Positions 16,400 to 25,236 of a stretch of DNA of 64,000 bases are shown here, piece after piece. Origin of the DNA: Soonwooa sp032078105 (GTDB taxonomy: Bacteria > Bacteroidota > Bacteroidia > Flavobacteriales > Weeksellaceae); the NCBI GenBank assembly GCA_046269235.1, contig JBJZOS010000002.1:372001-436000 (forward strand), read 5' to 3'. The translations under genes and the position numbers were made by a program. The notes under the pieces are model-generated. The model did no database searches and was not told the DNA's origin. It saw only the letters and a list, made by a program, of their open reading frames with translations. Numbering within the stretch: position 1 is the first letter of the stretch; every line of letters begins with the position of its first letter.

Positions 16400-17821
16400 T
16401 TAGTCAATTTTAAAATTGTCAATATGTAAATCATATTTAGAAGCCGAACCAACTTTGATTGCGAAGATATCTCCACTAGTTTTCAATGTTTTTCCAGTAA
16501 GATCAATAGTTACTAATCTCCATTCGTTTTTAGTATCGATTGCACCAGCATATTGGTTGTTTTCTTGAGGTGTTAGCGAAATATCTTTATCGCCAAACGC
16601 ACCTAAGTTATAGAAAATTCTACCATTTGTAGTCTCTACGTTCATAGATAAAGATTTAGCAGCAGTTCCTTTCACCCAGAAAGTAATTTTCTTTGGCGCA
16701 GCAGGAATTGTAGATGCTTCAGCTTTAACAGTGAAAAGGAATGCATTTGCTGATGGTGTACCATTTAGATTGAATGACTTAGACCCATCTCTACCTGTTC
16801 CAGAGCTTTGGACAGCTAAACCAGATGTTAAACCAAAAGAATTAAGTGATGATAAGAATGTGTTCCAGTTTTCAAAATCAGCTCCTTGGAAGAATAAATT
16901 TGTTGCCTCGACTCCTCCTTCTCCTGGGTTTGTACTTCCTGAAAAACGATCTTTTGTAAAATTAATATCTGTAAGATTTCTAATATACATTTGATAAGAT
17001 GTATCGCCAACCATGTTGTTAGCAGCATAAGCACTTACTACAAATGTTAAATCTCCACTTTTTGTTGGTAAAAGTTGTGATCCAAAAGTTGTAAAATCTG
17101 AATTTCTAAGAAGTGTACTTCCTCCAGCTTTACTTTCAATAGCTCTGTTTGTAACTTTTGCACCACCTGCATCATAATCAAGAAATGTTTTGTGAACTGG
17201 CTCAAGCTCGTCATTAGAGAATTGTACATCAGGCACTGTTACTAAAGTGTTGATGTATTTTGTATTTTTTGCTTCTTTAAGACTATTTAGCTTTGTTGGG
17301 ATCAATTTTGCTACGTCAAGACCATTTCCATTACAAACACCCGCCATATAACGAGAAAATAAGACAGCAGGAATACGACCAATAGCATATTGAGGGTCAA
17401 CTGATCCTATTTTTTTAGTGCCTCTATCCATTCCTACAACCAATCCGTTAGCCTTTATCCTAACATGTGCTCCAACTGGGAAGTCAGCATAGTTGGAAGC
17501 TTTATCAACCTCAATAGAAAGACCTATCGTAGGATTTTCTGGTTTATCTTGGATTGAGATTGTTTTATAGAAGTTACCAAATTCATCAGATGATACAATG
17601 TATGCATCAAAGATAACTGGCGGACCATCAACAGGAACTTTATAGATATTATTACCAGACGCTAATGCTGCAAAATCAGCCATACTGATTGTTGGTGCAT
17701 CAAATTTATTATTACAAACGATTGGAGGAGTTTCCCAATCATCGTTTTTTACACATGATGTCATTGCTGTTGTTGCTGCAACAGAAAAAACAAGGGTTTT
17801 TAGTATTGAATTTATTTTCAT
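16400..17821 (-). CDS. DUF5689 domain lipoprotein, partner of a TonB-dependent receptor
   Basis: A 473-residue lipoprotein. The signal ends in AMTSC (Cys 23) followed by VKNDD, close to the acidic motif that directs Bacteroidota lipoproteins to the cell surface. Residues about 35-290 fit DUF5689, an OB-fold-like domain (DAYIVSSDEFGNFYKTISIQD). A second beta-rich domain begins near 315 (FFQGADFENWNTFLSSL) and runs to the end, resembling a jelly-roll binding module. The gene lies 19 bp after the receptor gene at 17841, so it is likely its surface-exposed partner, analogous in position but not in sequence to SusD. The substrate is not known; see the nuclease at 20934. Confidence 0.85.
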   Translation of the reverse strand: MKINSILKTLVFSVAATTAMTSCVKNDDWETPPIVCNNKFDAPTISMADFAALASGNNIYKVPVDGPPVIFDAYIVSSDEFGNFYKTISIQDKPENPTIGLSIEVDKASNYADFPVGAHVRIKANGLVVGMDRGTKKIGSVDPQYAIGRIPAVLFSRYMAGVCNGNGLDVAKLIPTKLNSLKEAKNTKYINTLVTVPDVQFSNDELEPVHKTFLDYDAGGAKVTNRAIESKAGGSTLLRNSDFTTFGSQLLPTKSGDLTFVVSAYAANNMVGDTSYQMYIRNLTDINFTKDRFSGSTNPGEGGVEATNLFFQGADFENWNTFLSSLNSFGLTSGLAVQSSGTGRDGSKSFNLNGTPSANAFLFTVKAEASTIPAAPKKITFWVKGTAAKSLSMNVETTNGRIFYNLGAFGDKDISLTPQENNQYAGAIDTKNEWRLVTIDLTGKTLKTSGDIFAIKVGSASKYDLHIDNFKID

Positions 17822-17840
17822 TGCGATATTTTTAAATAGA

Positions 17841-20708
17841 TTAGAATCTGAATTGTACGTTTACAAAGTACGAGCGGCCTTGGGTATACCAGTATTTTGG
17901 ACCGAATAGAGATTGCGCTCTGTTGTTATCTTGAACAAATCCGTCATACTTGATGTTTCTACTTTGTTCGAATCCTCCTGTTATATATTTTTTATTATCC
18001 AAAATGTTATTAACAGTTGCCGAAATCAAAACATAATATTTTCCAATTAACCAAGATTTTCCTGCATTTGCATTAAAAAAGAAAGATGATGGTAATCTTT
18101 TTGGAGCCATCAAAGACCTTAAGTTTTCTGGTGTTACATCCAAATCTGGCGTATGAGAATTACTGTTTTGTACGAAATTTTCTGATCTTAAAATTGCTGA
18201 TGGATCTAAGAAATTTTGATCCAAGTAGTTCCAGTTAGCACCAAACCACCAATATTTAGGAGAATTATATCTAAAACCTAATGAATAAGCTTGTTGAGGC
18301 GTTCCTCCTAATTTGTAGTTTTTAAGATTTGCTTTTCCAAAATCAATGTAAGATTGTCCATTTGAAAATTGTCCAACAGCATCTGATGCAAAATAGATTG
18401 TAGGGTCATTATTGTAGGTATATTGACCAATACTTGCTAAACCTTGTAATGATAAAGTTGGTGTTAGCTTGTAGTCCATCCCTAGTTCTAAACCAATATT
18501 ACGTTTTTCTACATTTGACATAACTTGCGTTAAGAAAGCACTTTGGATTGGTTTGGACGCATCGTCAGAATCAAATTGTAATCCGTCAGCGAAGAATCTT
18601 TGTACACTAGTTTCGTTTTGTGTATCAACCCAATAACCCGTAAGTCGTAACTTAAGGAAGGGTGTTGACATTACGTAACTAAGGTCATTAGCATTAACAA
18701 CTGTATTTTTAATATTTGGAGCAGTAGAAGCGTTTAATCTTGGGTTGATAAATAAATCTTCTAAGAAAGGTGCTTGTGAAAAGTATGCGCCGTTGTACAC
18801 GATAAAGTTACGACCATTAATTTTATAAACTGCTTGACCTTTCATACCAAAATTCCAGAAGTTTTGATCTCCACTTTTTCCGAAAGAGTCTGCATATAGA
18901 TAATGTTTGAAATGTCCCTCTCTACTAGAACTAGTATAACCTGCTAGTGCAGAAACAAATACATCAAATTTTCCAGTTGAGAACTTCAATCCTGGATTAA
19001 CTTTTACTTCTTGTCTTGAGAAAGTATAGTCATAACCAATTTTGTCTCCCACTTTTTTAGCAACAGATCCATTTTCAAGATCAAGTTCATTCAACAAACC
19101 TGATGTAAAAGGTTGATTAGTTGCCGCAAATGGATCTTTGTTCCAAGCAAAGTCAGCACCTAGAAGATCTTTTACTTCACGATAAAGATCAGACTTATAG
19201 TTTTGATATGATAAGTTTAAGATAAATCTTGTTTTATCATTGAAGTTATAAGTGTAATGTGTATTAGCGTTCCAGATCTTGTCATCACTAACATCATTAA
19301 CTTGGAAGTATAAGGCTCTACGACCAGTTACTCCGTATTGTGTTACGGATGCTTGGTTCATATTTGCATGGTACATTCCTTCCCAATTAAGTTGAGTATA
19401 GGCAGGGTCTCCACTTTGCCACAATTGTGTAGCAGTATCGTACGCATCTCTTGCAGTCATCCATCTTGTCGGGTTGTTAGGATCAATAACTTCCATTGAT
19501 GGGTCTAGTGATAAGAAATAACTAGGCAATCTTCTATAATATGTAGGAGACGGATTAGTTACACCTTGCCAATCAAGTCTAGCACTATTGTCTTTACCAA
19601 ATTGATAAGACAAGCTAGTTGTTAAACTTGATTTTTTATTAATTTTCCAGAAGTCTGTTAATTGTAAAATTGGTTGGAAGCCAGTTCTAACTCTTTCGCT
19701 TCTTTTTTCACCATTTTGCCATCCCCAATATGAGTTGTAATGTACACCTCTTAGGTCAAAAACTTCTTGAGTACTAGGGCTCGCTGTCGATCTTCTGTAA
19801 GGTGCTCCAATAGCATTGAAGGTAATAGTATGGTTGTCAGATAATTTCTTTTCAACACCGATGTAACCTCCCCAAGCATCATAAAAAGTACCTTCTTGGA
19901 TACCTTCTTGCGCCCAACGTCTAGCTGCCATAGCTGTAATAGCCCATCCACTTTTTGACATTCCAGAAGAGTATCTTAGAGAAGCTCTGTTACGATAGTT
20001 TCTGTTGGTTAATGAGTAAGTTGCTTGGAAGCCTTTTCTGTATTCGCTAGCATTAGTGTACTTATTAAGCACTGAACTTGCACCACCGAAAGCATATTCT
20101 GAAGGAGCATGATTAGAAGCAATCTCTGGGTAACGAGTAATCTCATTAAGACCACCCCAGTTAGAGAAATCCACATTTCCGTTATCAGCTTTTACCATGC
20201 TGATACCGTTAAGCATTGTTTCACCAGATCTTCCATCAATTCCTCTTGGACGGAACCAATAGAAGCCCAAATCAAAACTTGCTAACTTATTGAATACGTC
20301 TTGAGAAGATTGCAACAAACCTACAGTAGAACCTTGGCTTGAGTTTTCTTCATCTCCAGTATTTTCAATAATTGCAAGCCCCTGGTCAGCACCAGTTAGG
20401 GATGAGTACATTGTAACCACACCTAGATCTTTTCTCTTTTCAGTTGAGATATCAAACTCCATTACTTTTGTTTCGTAATTAGATTTCGAAATAACAATCT
20501 GATAATGACCTGGCTTAAGATCAACAAATTGGAAGTATCCAATCTTGTCTGCCGTTACATCATTGGCTTCTCCTTTTAGGTCTACATTAGCCCTTTCTAC
20601 TGGCTTACCTTCAGCATCCTTTAGATACGCAAATACAGTAGTTTGCGCATAGTAAAATGATGCCGGCATCAGTGAGAATAAGGAGATTAATGATAATTTT
20701 TTAATCAT
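17841..20708 (-). CDS. TonB-dependent receptor with N-terminal carboxypeptidase-regulatory domain
   Basis: A 955-residue outer-membrane transporter powered by TonB. After a signal peptide (to about residue 21) comes a CarboxypepD_reg-like beta domain (about 24-100). A plug-like region follows, with the FRPRGIDGRSGETMLNG segment (about 152-168). The rest is a 22-strand barrel rich in aromatic/polar alternation, ending in YFVNVQFRF with terminal Phe as BAM expects. It is first in a two-gene leftward unit with the DUF5689 lipoprotein and divergent from a secreted EEP nuclease. The substrate is not readable from sequence; nucleic-acid breakdown products or phosphate compounds are a context-based guess. 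Confidence 0.92.
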   Translation of the reverse strand: MIKKLSLISLFSLMPASFYYAQTTVFAYLKDAEGKPVERANVDLKGEANDVTADKIGYFQFVDLKPGHYQIVISKSNYETKVMEFDISTEKRKDLGVVTMYSSLTGADQGLAIIENTGDEENSSQGSTVGLLQSSQDVFNKLASFDLGFYWFRPRGIDGRSGETMLNGISMVKADNGNVDFSNWGGLNEITRYPEIASNHAPSEYAFGGASSVLNKYTNASEYRKGFQATYSLTNRNYRNRASLRYSSGMSKSGWAITAMAARRWAQEGIQEGTFYDAWGGYIGVEKKLSDNHTITFNAIGAPYRRSTASPSTQEVFDLRGVHYNSYWGWQNGEKRSERVRTGFQPILQLTDFWKINKKSSLTTSLSYQFGKDNSARLDWQGVTNPSPTYYRRLPSYFLSLDPSMEVIDPNNPTRWMTARDAYDTATQLWQSGDPAYTQLNWEGMYHANMNQASVTQYGVTGRRALYFQVNDVSDDKIWNANTHYTYNFNDKTRFILNLSYQNYKSDLYREVKDLLGADFAWNKDPFAATNQPFTSGLLNELDLENGSVAKKVGDKIGYDYTFSRQEVKVNPGLKFSTGKFDVFVSALAGYTSSSREGHFKHYLYADSFGKSGDQNFWNFGMKGQAVYKINGRNFIVYNGAYFSQAPFLEDLFINPRLNASTAPNIKNTVVNANDLSYVMSTPFLKLRLTGYWVDTQNETSVQRFFADGLQFDSDDASKPIQSAFLTQVMSNVEKRNIGLELGMDYKLTPTLSLQGLASIGQYTYNNDPTIYFASDAVGQFSNGQSYIDFGKANLKNYKLGGTPQQAYSLGFRYNSPKYWWFGANWNYLDQNFLDPSAILRSENFVQNSNSHTPDLDVTPENLRSLMAPKRLPSSFFFNANAGKSWLIGKYYVLISATVNNILDNKKYITGGFEQSRNIKYDGFVQDNNRAQSLFGPKYWYTQGRSYFVNVQFRF

Positions 20709-20771
20709 ACTTTCAACTATTTATAATCTCTATTTTATACTTAATTTTCAATGCGTTATGAATCGGGGGCA

Positions 20772-20779
20772 CAAATGTA
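20772..20779 (-). promoter_or_regulatory. -7 box (TACATTTG) for the TonB receptor/DUF5689 operon
   Basis: On the minus strand TACATTTG fits TAnnTTTG and lies 63 bp before the receptor ATG. The divergent nuclease gene has an identical box at 20897-20904, which suggests matched control. Confidence 0.55.
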
Positions 20780-20896
20780 CTTAAAAAAAATATATTTAAT
20801 AATTATAATTCTTATTTTATGATTAAATTTACTTAATACCTCTTATAGGCTCTGTTAATTTTTTTAGATTTGCTAACAATCTATAGAATAATATAG

Positions 20897-20904
20897 TACA
20901 TTTG
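20897..20904 (+). promoter_or_regulatory. -7 box (TACATTTG) for the secreted nuclease gene
   Basis: TACATTTG fits TAnnTTTG, 29 bp before the ATG at 20934. It is identical to the box of the divergent receptor operon. The 117 bp between the two boxes are AT-rich and are the likely site of shared regulation, though I see no clear operator. Confidence 0.55.
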
Positions 20905-20933
20905 TCGTCCTCAATTTTAATAAACTTTATACA

Positions 20934-22136
20934 ATGAAAAAATATCTAAGTATTTTGACCTTAGCTCTTGGATGTTTGGTTTTTGCACAACAAAAAGGAC
21001 AGCTAAGAAAAGTGGCGACCGTTGGCTTTCTTAACGTAGAAAACCTTTGGGACACTATCCAATCTGCTGATTACATAGATGGAACAAAGGATAAAAGTAA
21101 TCCTTCTTTCCATAGAAGTGTACCGATTGACTCTATCAAACATCTTATCGTTGATGAGACACCCTTCAAGGGAGAATGGAGTGACGAAGCTCTTAAAGGC
21201 AAGCGTGTTGTAAAATATCAAGGTGGCTCGGACGAATTTACTCCCAAAAGTACTAAAAACTATAACTACAAAGTATACAGCCAAAAACTTGAAAACGCTG
21301 CAAGAGTTATTTCTGAACTTGGACAAAAACAAACAGGCACAGCGCCAGCTATTGTTGGATTATTAGAAGTTGAGAATAGACAAGTTGTTGAAGATTTGGT
21401 AAAGCAACCAAAGCTTGCTAAATATGACTATGGTGTTATTCATTATAATTCTTATGATTATAGAGGTATTGACCCAGCGTTTATTTATCAAAAAAGAAGA
21501 TTCACACCAACTAATTCTTTAAAGAAAGAAATTAAAATATATGGTGAAAATGGTAAGAGAGAATACACACGTCATATTTTAGTCGTTACGGGGATGTTGG
21601 ATAATGAGCCAATTGCTCTATTTCTTAACCACTGGCCATCTAGAAGAGGTGGCGAAGCGGTTTCTTTACCGAAAAGAAATGCAGCTGCAGCCGTTCTTAA
21701 ACAACAGATGGATAGTATTCGTATCCAATCGCCTAACACGAAAATTTTAGCAATGGGGGATTTCAATGATGATCCAGTAAGTTCAAGTCTTAAGAATGTT
21801 CTTAAAGCAGCAGGCTCACCAAAAGACTTGTCAGAGTCAATGCCTTATCTTAACTTAATGTATCCGTTATATAAGAAAGGTGTTGCTTCGTTAGCTTATC
21901 AAGATGCACCTAACTTATTCGATCAAATTATTGTTTCGGGTAACCTATATGCTCCAGCTAACGAGCTTAAAAAAGATTATACGGTACTAAGAACGGAAAT
22001 CTATGCGCCAGATTACCTGATAACAAAAGAAGGTAATTATAAAGGTTATCCTTTCCGTTCTTGGAGTGGTGATAAGTTTACAGGAGGATTTAGCGATCAC
22101 TTCCCAGCATTTGTAATCTTACAGAAAGAACCATAA
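20934..22136 (+). CDS. Secreted endonuclease/exonuclease/phosphatase (EEP) family protein
   Basis: A 400-residue EEP-fold hydrolase (DNase I/sphingomyelinase fold) with a signal peptide (first 18 residues, ending VFAQ). The catalytic set is complete: FLNVENLWD with Asn34, LLEVENR with metal Glu145, LNHWPSRRGG with His233, MGDFNDDP with Asp276/Asn278, and GFSDHFP with Asp388/His389. Such enzymes cleave phosphodiester bonds in DNA, RNA or phospholipid headgroups; which one cannot be settled here. It is divergent from a receptor/lipoprotein pair with a matching promoter, so it probably acts outside the inner membrane to produce something the receptor takes up. A strong terminator follows. Confidence 0.92.
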   Translation: MKKYLSILTLALGCLVFAQQKGQLRKVATVGFLNVENLWDTIQSADYIDGTKDKSNPSFHRSVPIDSIKHLIVDETPFKGEWSDEALKGKRVVKYQGGSDEFTPKSTKNYNYKVYSQKLENAARVISELGQKQTGTAPAIVGLLEVENRQVVEDLVKQPKLAKYDYGVIHYNSYDYRGIDPAFIYQKRRFTPTNSLKKEIKIYGENGKREYTRHILVVTGMLDNEPIALFLNHWPSRRGGEAVSLPKRNAAAAVLKQQMDSIRIQSPNTKILAMGDFNDDPVSSSLKNVLKAAGSPKDLSESMPYLNLMYPLYKKGVASLAYQDAPNLFDQIIVSGNLYAPANELKKDYTVLRTEIYAPDYLITKEGNYKGYPFRSWSGDKFTGGFSDHFPAFVILQKEP

Positions 22137-22153
22137 TTTTGAGTTCTTCAATA

Positions 22154-22197
22154 TAAAACAGAAGCGCCCAATCTCCGATTGGGCGCTTCTGTTTTAT
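22154..22197. terminator. Perfect 20-bp stem bidirectional terminator
   Basis: TAAAACAGAAGCGCCCAATC pairs without mismatch with its complement across a 3-nt loop (TCC), giving A-rich and T-rich flanks in both directions. It ends the nuclease transcript and can also back up termination of sodA from the other side. Confidence 0.88.
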
Positions 22198-22232
22198 GAT
22201 TTAATATTAATTTTAGTTCAATAAAATCAAAA

Positions 22233-22262
22233 ATCCCGACTTGCAATATTGCAAGTCGGGAT
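22233..22262 (-). terminator. 30-bp perfect palindrome, terminator after sodA
   Basis: The half-site ATCCCGACTTGCAAT is followed at once by its exact inverse complement. On the minus strand it is followed by TTTTTGATTTTA, so it works as a terminator for sodA (stop at 22289). Confidence 0.85.
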
Positions 22263-22288
22263 GTCTTATAATAGAAATTGTTTGTAAC

Positions 22289-22885
22289 TTATTTGTTGAA
22301 AAGTTCTTCAACTTTATCCCAGTTGATAACGTTAAAGAAAGAACCCACATAGTCTGGTCTTCTGTTTTGATAGTGTAGGTAATAAGCATGCTCCCAAACA
22401 TCAAGACCAAGAATTGGAGTTCCATTGCAATCTGCCACGGGCATTAGTGGGTTATCTTGGTTTGGTGTAGAACATACAGCAACGCTACCATCTTCTTTTT
22501 TGCATAACCAAGCCCATCCAGACCCGAATCTTGTTTTAGCAGCCTCCGAAAAATCAGTTTTGAATTTCTCAAAACCACCATAATTTTCGATCGCAGCTTT
22601 TACATTCCCTACAGGCTCTTTGCTACCACCAGGCGTTAAAATTTCCCAGAAAAGAGAGTGGTTGTAGTGTCCACCGCCATTATTTCTAACTGCAGGTTTG
22701 TCAGTGCCAATTTTGCAGATTTCCTCAATCGTTTTACCTTCTAGATCCGTACCTTCAATTGCTTTATTAAGATTGTCAACATAAGCTTGGTGGTGCTTAG
22801 TATAGTGGATCTCCATTGTTTTTGCATCAATGTTTGGTTCTAGAGCATCGTATGCGTAACCTAATTTTGGTAATTCAAAAGCCAT
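22289..22885 (-). CDS. sodA: Superoxide dismutase, Mn-type by signature
   Basis: This cytoplasmic enzyme dismutates superoxide to oxygen and hydrogen peroxide. The 198-residue protein has all four metal ligands: His27 (IHYTKHHQ), His76 (GHYNHSLFW), Asp162 and His166 (LDVWEHAYYL). Metal preference is suggested by GG before HYNH and by the Gln in TPNQDNPL (about 143), both typical of Mn-SOD; Fe-SOD usually has the second-sphere Gln in the first region and Ala in the second. There is no signal peptide. It is monocistronic, with its own -7 box at 22922-22929 and a palindromic terminator. Confidence 0.95.
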   Translation of the reverse strand: MAFELPKLGYAYDALEPNIDAKTMEIHYTKHHQAYVDNLNKAIEGTDLEGKTIEEICKIGTDKPAVRNNGGGHYNHSLFWEILTPGGSKEPVGNVKAAIENYGGFEKFKTDFSEAAKTRFGSGWAWLCKKEDGSVAVCSTPNQDNPLMPVADCNGTPILGLDVWEHAYYLHYQNRRPDYVGSFFNVINWDKVEELFNK

Positions 22886-22921
22886 AATAATTGTTTTTTA
22901 TGTTAATGTTCAATTGTTCTC

Positions 22922-22929
22922 CAAATTTA
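22922..22929 (-). promoter_or_regulatory. -7 box (TAAATTTG) for sodA
   Basis: On the minus strand TAAATTTG fits TAnnTTTG, 36 bp before the sodA ATG. The remaining non-coding stretch up to lepA (22930-23176) holds repeat copy B and nothing else I can identify. Confidence 0.5.
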
Positions 22930-23011
22930 ATCAAATAATATGCGAAGCCTCGAATAAAGCCGTCAATTTTATAATTCTTTAACATTGTTTTTATGAGTTC
23001 TAAATTTTTTT

Positions 23012-23123
23012 TGGCGGACATTTCGGGCTATCCGCTATATCTTTTCCCTTCGCTCGGACGGCTGCGCTACGCTACGCCGCCTCACTTCGGGCAAAGGATG
23101 TCGCTTCTATCCCGGCCGCGATT
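23012..23123 (+). repeat. GC-rich intergenic repeat, copy B
   Basis: This stretch shares with copy A, in order: GGCGGACA, GGGCTATCCGCTATATC, CTTCGCTCGG, a CGGCTGCGCTACGCTACG core, CCGCCTCACT, CAAAGGATG, CGCTTCTATC and CGGCCGCGAT. The two copies can be aligned along about 110 bp with roughly four of five bases identical by eye. Copy B lies between the divergent sodA and lepA genes, in the same orientation as copies A and C. Confidence 0.8.
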
Positions 23124-23176
23124 GGTGATAATTTAGGAATCGATGCTATATAATAGTAATAAAACTAAAAAAAATG

Positions 23177-23184
23177 TATTTTTG
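23177..23184 (+). promoter_or_regulatory. -7 box (TATTTTTG) for lepA, decides the start
   Basis: TATTTTTG fits TAnnTTTG and lies 20 bp before the ATG at 23204. It overlaps the N-terminal extension that would result from an in-frame ATG at 23174, so it argues for the later start. Confidence 0.55.
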
Positions 23185-23203
23185 CAAATTACAAGAATTA
23201 TAC

Positions 23204-25000
23204 ATGAAAAACATAAGAAACTTCTGCATCATTGCACATATCGATCACGGTAAAAGTACATTGGCAGACAGACTTTTAGAATATACCAATACCGTAACCC
23301 AAAGAGAGTTACAATCTCAGACTTTGGATGATATGGATTTGGAAAAAGAACGAGGAATCACCATTAAATCTCACGCCATCCAAATGGATTACGAATTAAA
23401 TGGTGAAAAATATGTTCTCAATCTTATCGATACGCCAGGACACGTAGATTTTTCTTACGAAGTTTCTCGCTCTATCGCAGCTTGTGAAGGTGCTTTATTG
23501 ATTGTTGATGCTGCCCAAAGCATCCAAGCACAAACCATTTCTAACCTCTATTTAGCCTTAGAAAATGATTTAACAATTATTCCGATTCTTAATAAAATCG
23601 ATTTGCCATCTGCCAATCCAGAGGAAGTAACCGATGAAATCATGAATTTAATTGGTTGCGAATATGAGGATGTTTTAAGAGTTTCTGGTAAAACAGGAGA
23701 AGGCGTTCACCATCTTTTGGAGCAAATTGTTGAGAGAATACCAGCACCAGTGGGAGAGCCAGATGCGCCGCTTCAAGCTTTGATTTTCGACTCTGTTTAT
23801 AACCCATTCCGTGGAATTGAAGCTTACTTCAAAGTGGTTAACGGAAGCATTAAAAAAGGGCAAAAAGTAAAATTCATGGCAACAGGAAAAACCTACGATG
23901 CCGATGAAGTAGGAACTTTAAAACTAAAACAAGCGCCTAAACAAGAAATTAAAACCGGGGATGTTGGTTACATTATTTCTGGAATTAAAGATGCTCGCGA
24001 AGTAAAAGTTGGTGATACTATTACCGCTACTGAAAACCCTGCAGCAGCAGCAATTGACGGTTTCGAAGAAGTAAAACCAATGGTTTTCGCAGGTATCTAC
24101 CCGATCGAGTCTGAGGATTTTGAAGAATTGAGATTTTCATTAGAAAAACTTCGTCTGAATGATGCGTCTTTGGTTTTCGAACCCGAAAGTTCAGCGGCTT
24201 TAGGATTTGGTTTCCGATGCGGATTCTTAGGAATGCTTCACATGGAAATCGTACAAGAGCGTTTGGATAGAGAGTTCAACATGAACGTGATAACAACCGT
24301 TCCCAACGTGTCGTATCACGGTTATACCAAAAAAGAACCTGAGGTTCCTATTTTAATCAACAACCCATCGGAAATGATGGATCCTATGACGATGGATCGC
24401 GTGGAAGAGCCTTACATTAAAGCTTCGATCATCACCAAATCTGATTTCGTTGGACCTGTAATGACGCTTTGTATTGAAAAACGTGGCGAAATTGTTAACC
24501 AAAGTTATCTGACAGCCGATCGAGTTGAATTGATATTTAACATGCCTTTGGCGGAAGTTGTTTTCGACTTTTATGATAGATTAAAATCTATTTCAAAAGG
24601 TTATGCATCGTTTGATTATCATCCGATTGGTTTCCGCGCATCGAAATTGGTGAAAATGGATATCCTTATTAATGGAGATATGGTAGATGCTTTGTCATCG
24701 TTAATCCACGATTCTAATGCTTACTATATTGGTAAAAGAATGTGTGAGAAGCTACGCGAGTTAATTCCGAGACAACAATTCGACATTGCGGTTCAAGCAG
24801 CTTTGGGAGCAAAAATTATTGCGAGAGAAACCATTAAAGCCTTGAGAAAAGACGTGACCGCAAAATGTTACGGTGGCGATATTTCTAGAAAGCGTAAACT
24901 TCTAGAAAAACAAAAAGAAGGTAAGAAGAAAATGAAACAAATTGGTCGTGTAGAAGTTCCACAATCTGCATTCATGGCAGTTCTGAAACTGAACGATTAA
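23204..25000 (+). CDS. lepA: Elongation factor 4 (LepA)
   Basis: EF4 is a ribosome-bound GTPase that affects translation initiation/elongation under stress. The 598-residue protein, counted from 23204, has the exact usual length. GTPase motifs are visible: AHIDHGKSTLADRL (G1), GITIKS (G2), DTPGHVDF (G3), NKIDLP (G4). EF-G-like domains II, III and V follow, then the EF4-specific C-terminal domain (KCYGGDISRKRKLLEKQKEGKKKMK contains the family's Lys/Arg patch; only its positions, about 564-588, matter). An ATG ten codons upstream overlaps the -7 box and is rejected. Confidence 0.97.
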   Translation: MKNIRNFCIIAHIDHGKSTLADRLLEYTNTVTQRELQSQTLDDMDLEKERGITIKSHAIQMDYELNGEKYVLNLIDTPGHVDFSYEVSRSIAACEGALLIVDAAQSIQAQTISNLYLALENDLTIIPILNKIDLPSANPEEVTDEIMNLIGCEYEDVLRVSGKTGEGVHHLLEQIVERIPAPVGEPDAPLQALIFDSVYNPFRGIEAYFKVVNGSIKKGQKVKFMATGKTYDADEVGTLKLKQAPKQEIKTGDVGYIISGIKDAREVKVGDTITATENPAAAAIDGFEEVKPMVFAGIYPIESEDFEELRFSLEKLRLNDASLVFEPESSAALGFGFRCGFLGMLHMEIVQERLDREFNMNVITTVPNVSYHGYTKKEPEVPILINNPSEMMDPMTMDRVEEPYIKASIITKSDFVGPVMTLCIEKRGEIVNQSYLTADRVELIFNMPLAEVVFDFYDRLKSISKGYASFDYHPIGFRASKLVKMDILINGDMVDALSSLIHDSNAYYIGKRMCEKLRELIPRQQFDIAVQAALGAKIIARETIKALRKDVTAKCYGGDISRKRKLLEKQKEGKKKMKQIGRVEVPQSAFMAVLKLND

Positions 25001-25021
25001 TATTATTTTTACATACACATC

Positions 25022-25053
25022 AAAGCCGTTCTTGTTGGAGCGGCTTTTTTAAT
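25022..25053 (+). terminator. Rho-independent terminator after lepA
   Basis: AAAGCCG-TTC pairs with GGA-GCGGCTTT around a short loop, with one internal mismatch, and is followed by six T. It lies 22 bp after the lepA stop. Confidence 0.75.
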
Positions 25054-25236
25054 ATTCGATATCGTATGTTTTCCGTTGGTTATTTAGTATTTGTTTAGCA
25101 TAATTCATTTGGAAAGATGTTGGTTTGGCAGACATGTGCATGGCGGTTTTAGAATGCTTGTTTCATAATATTATGACAATAAAATTGTTGTTTTCATGTT
25201 TTCTTTATGTATTTTTACAAGATTAGAAGACTTGCA

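Noticed and set aside
22289..22885. Calling the superoxide dismutase Fe-type
   Set aside because: The Gln in TPNQDNPL and the Gly pair before HYNH fit Mn-type enzymes; cambialistic use remains possible.
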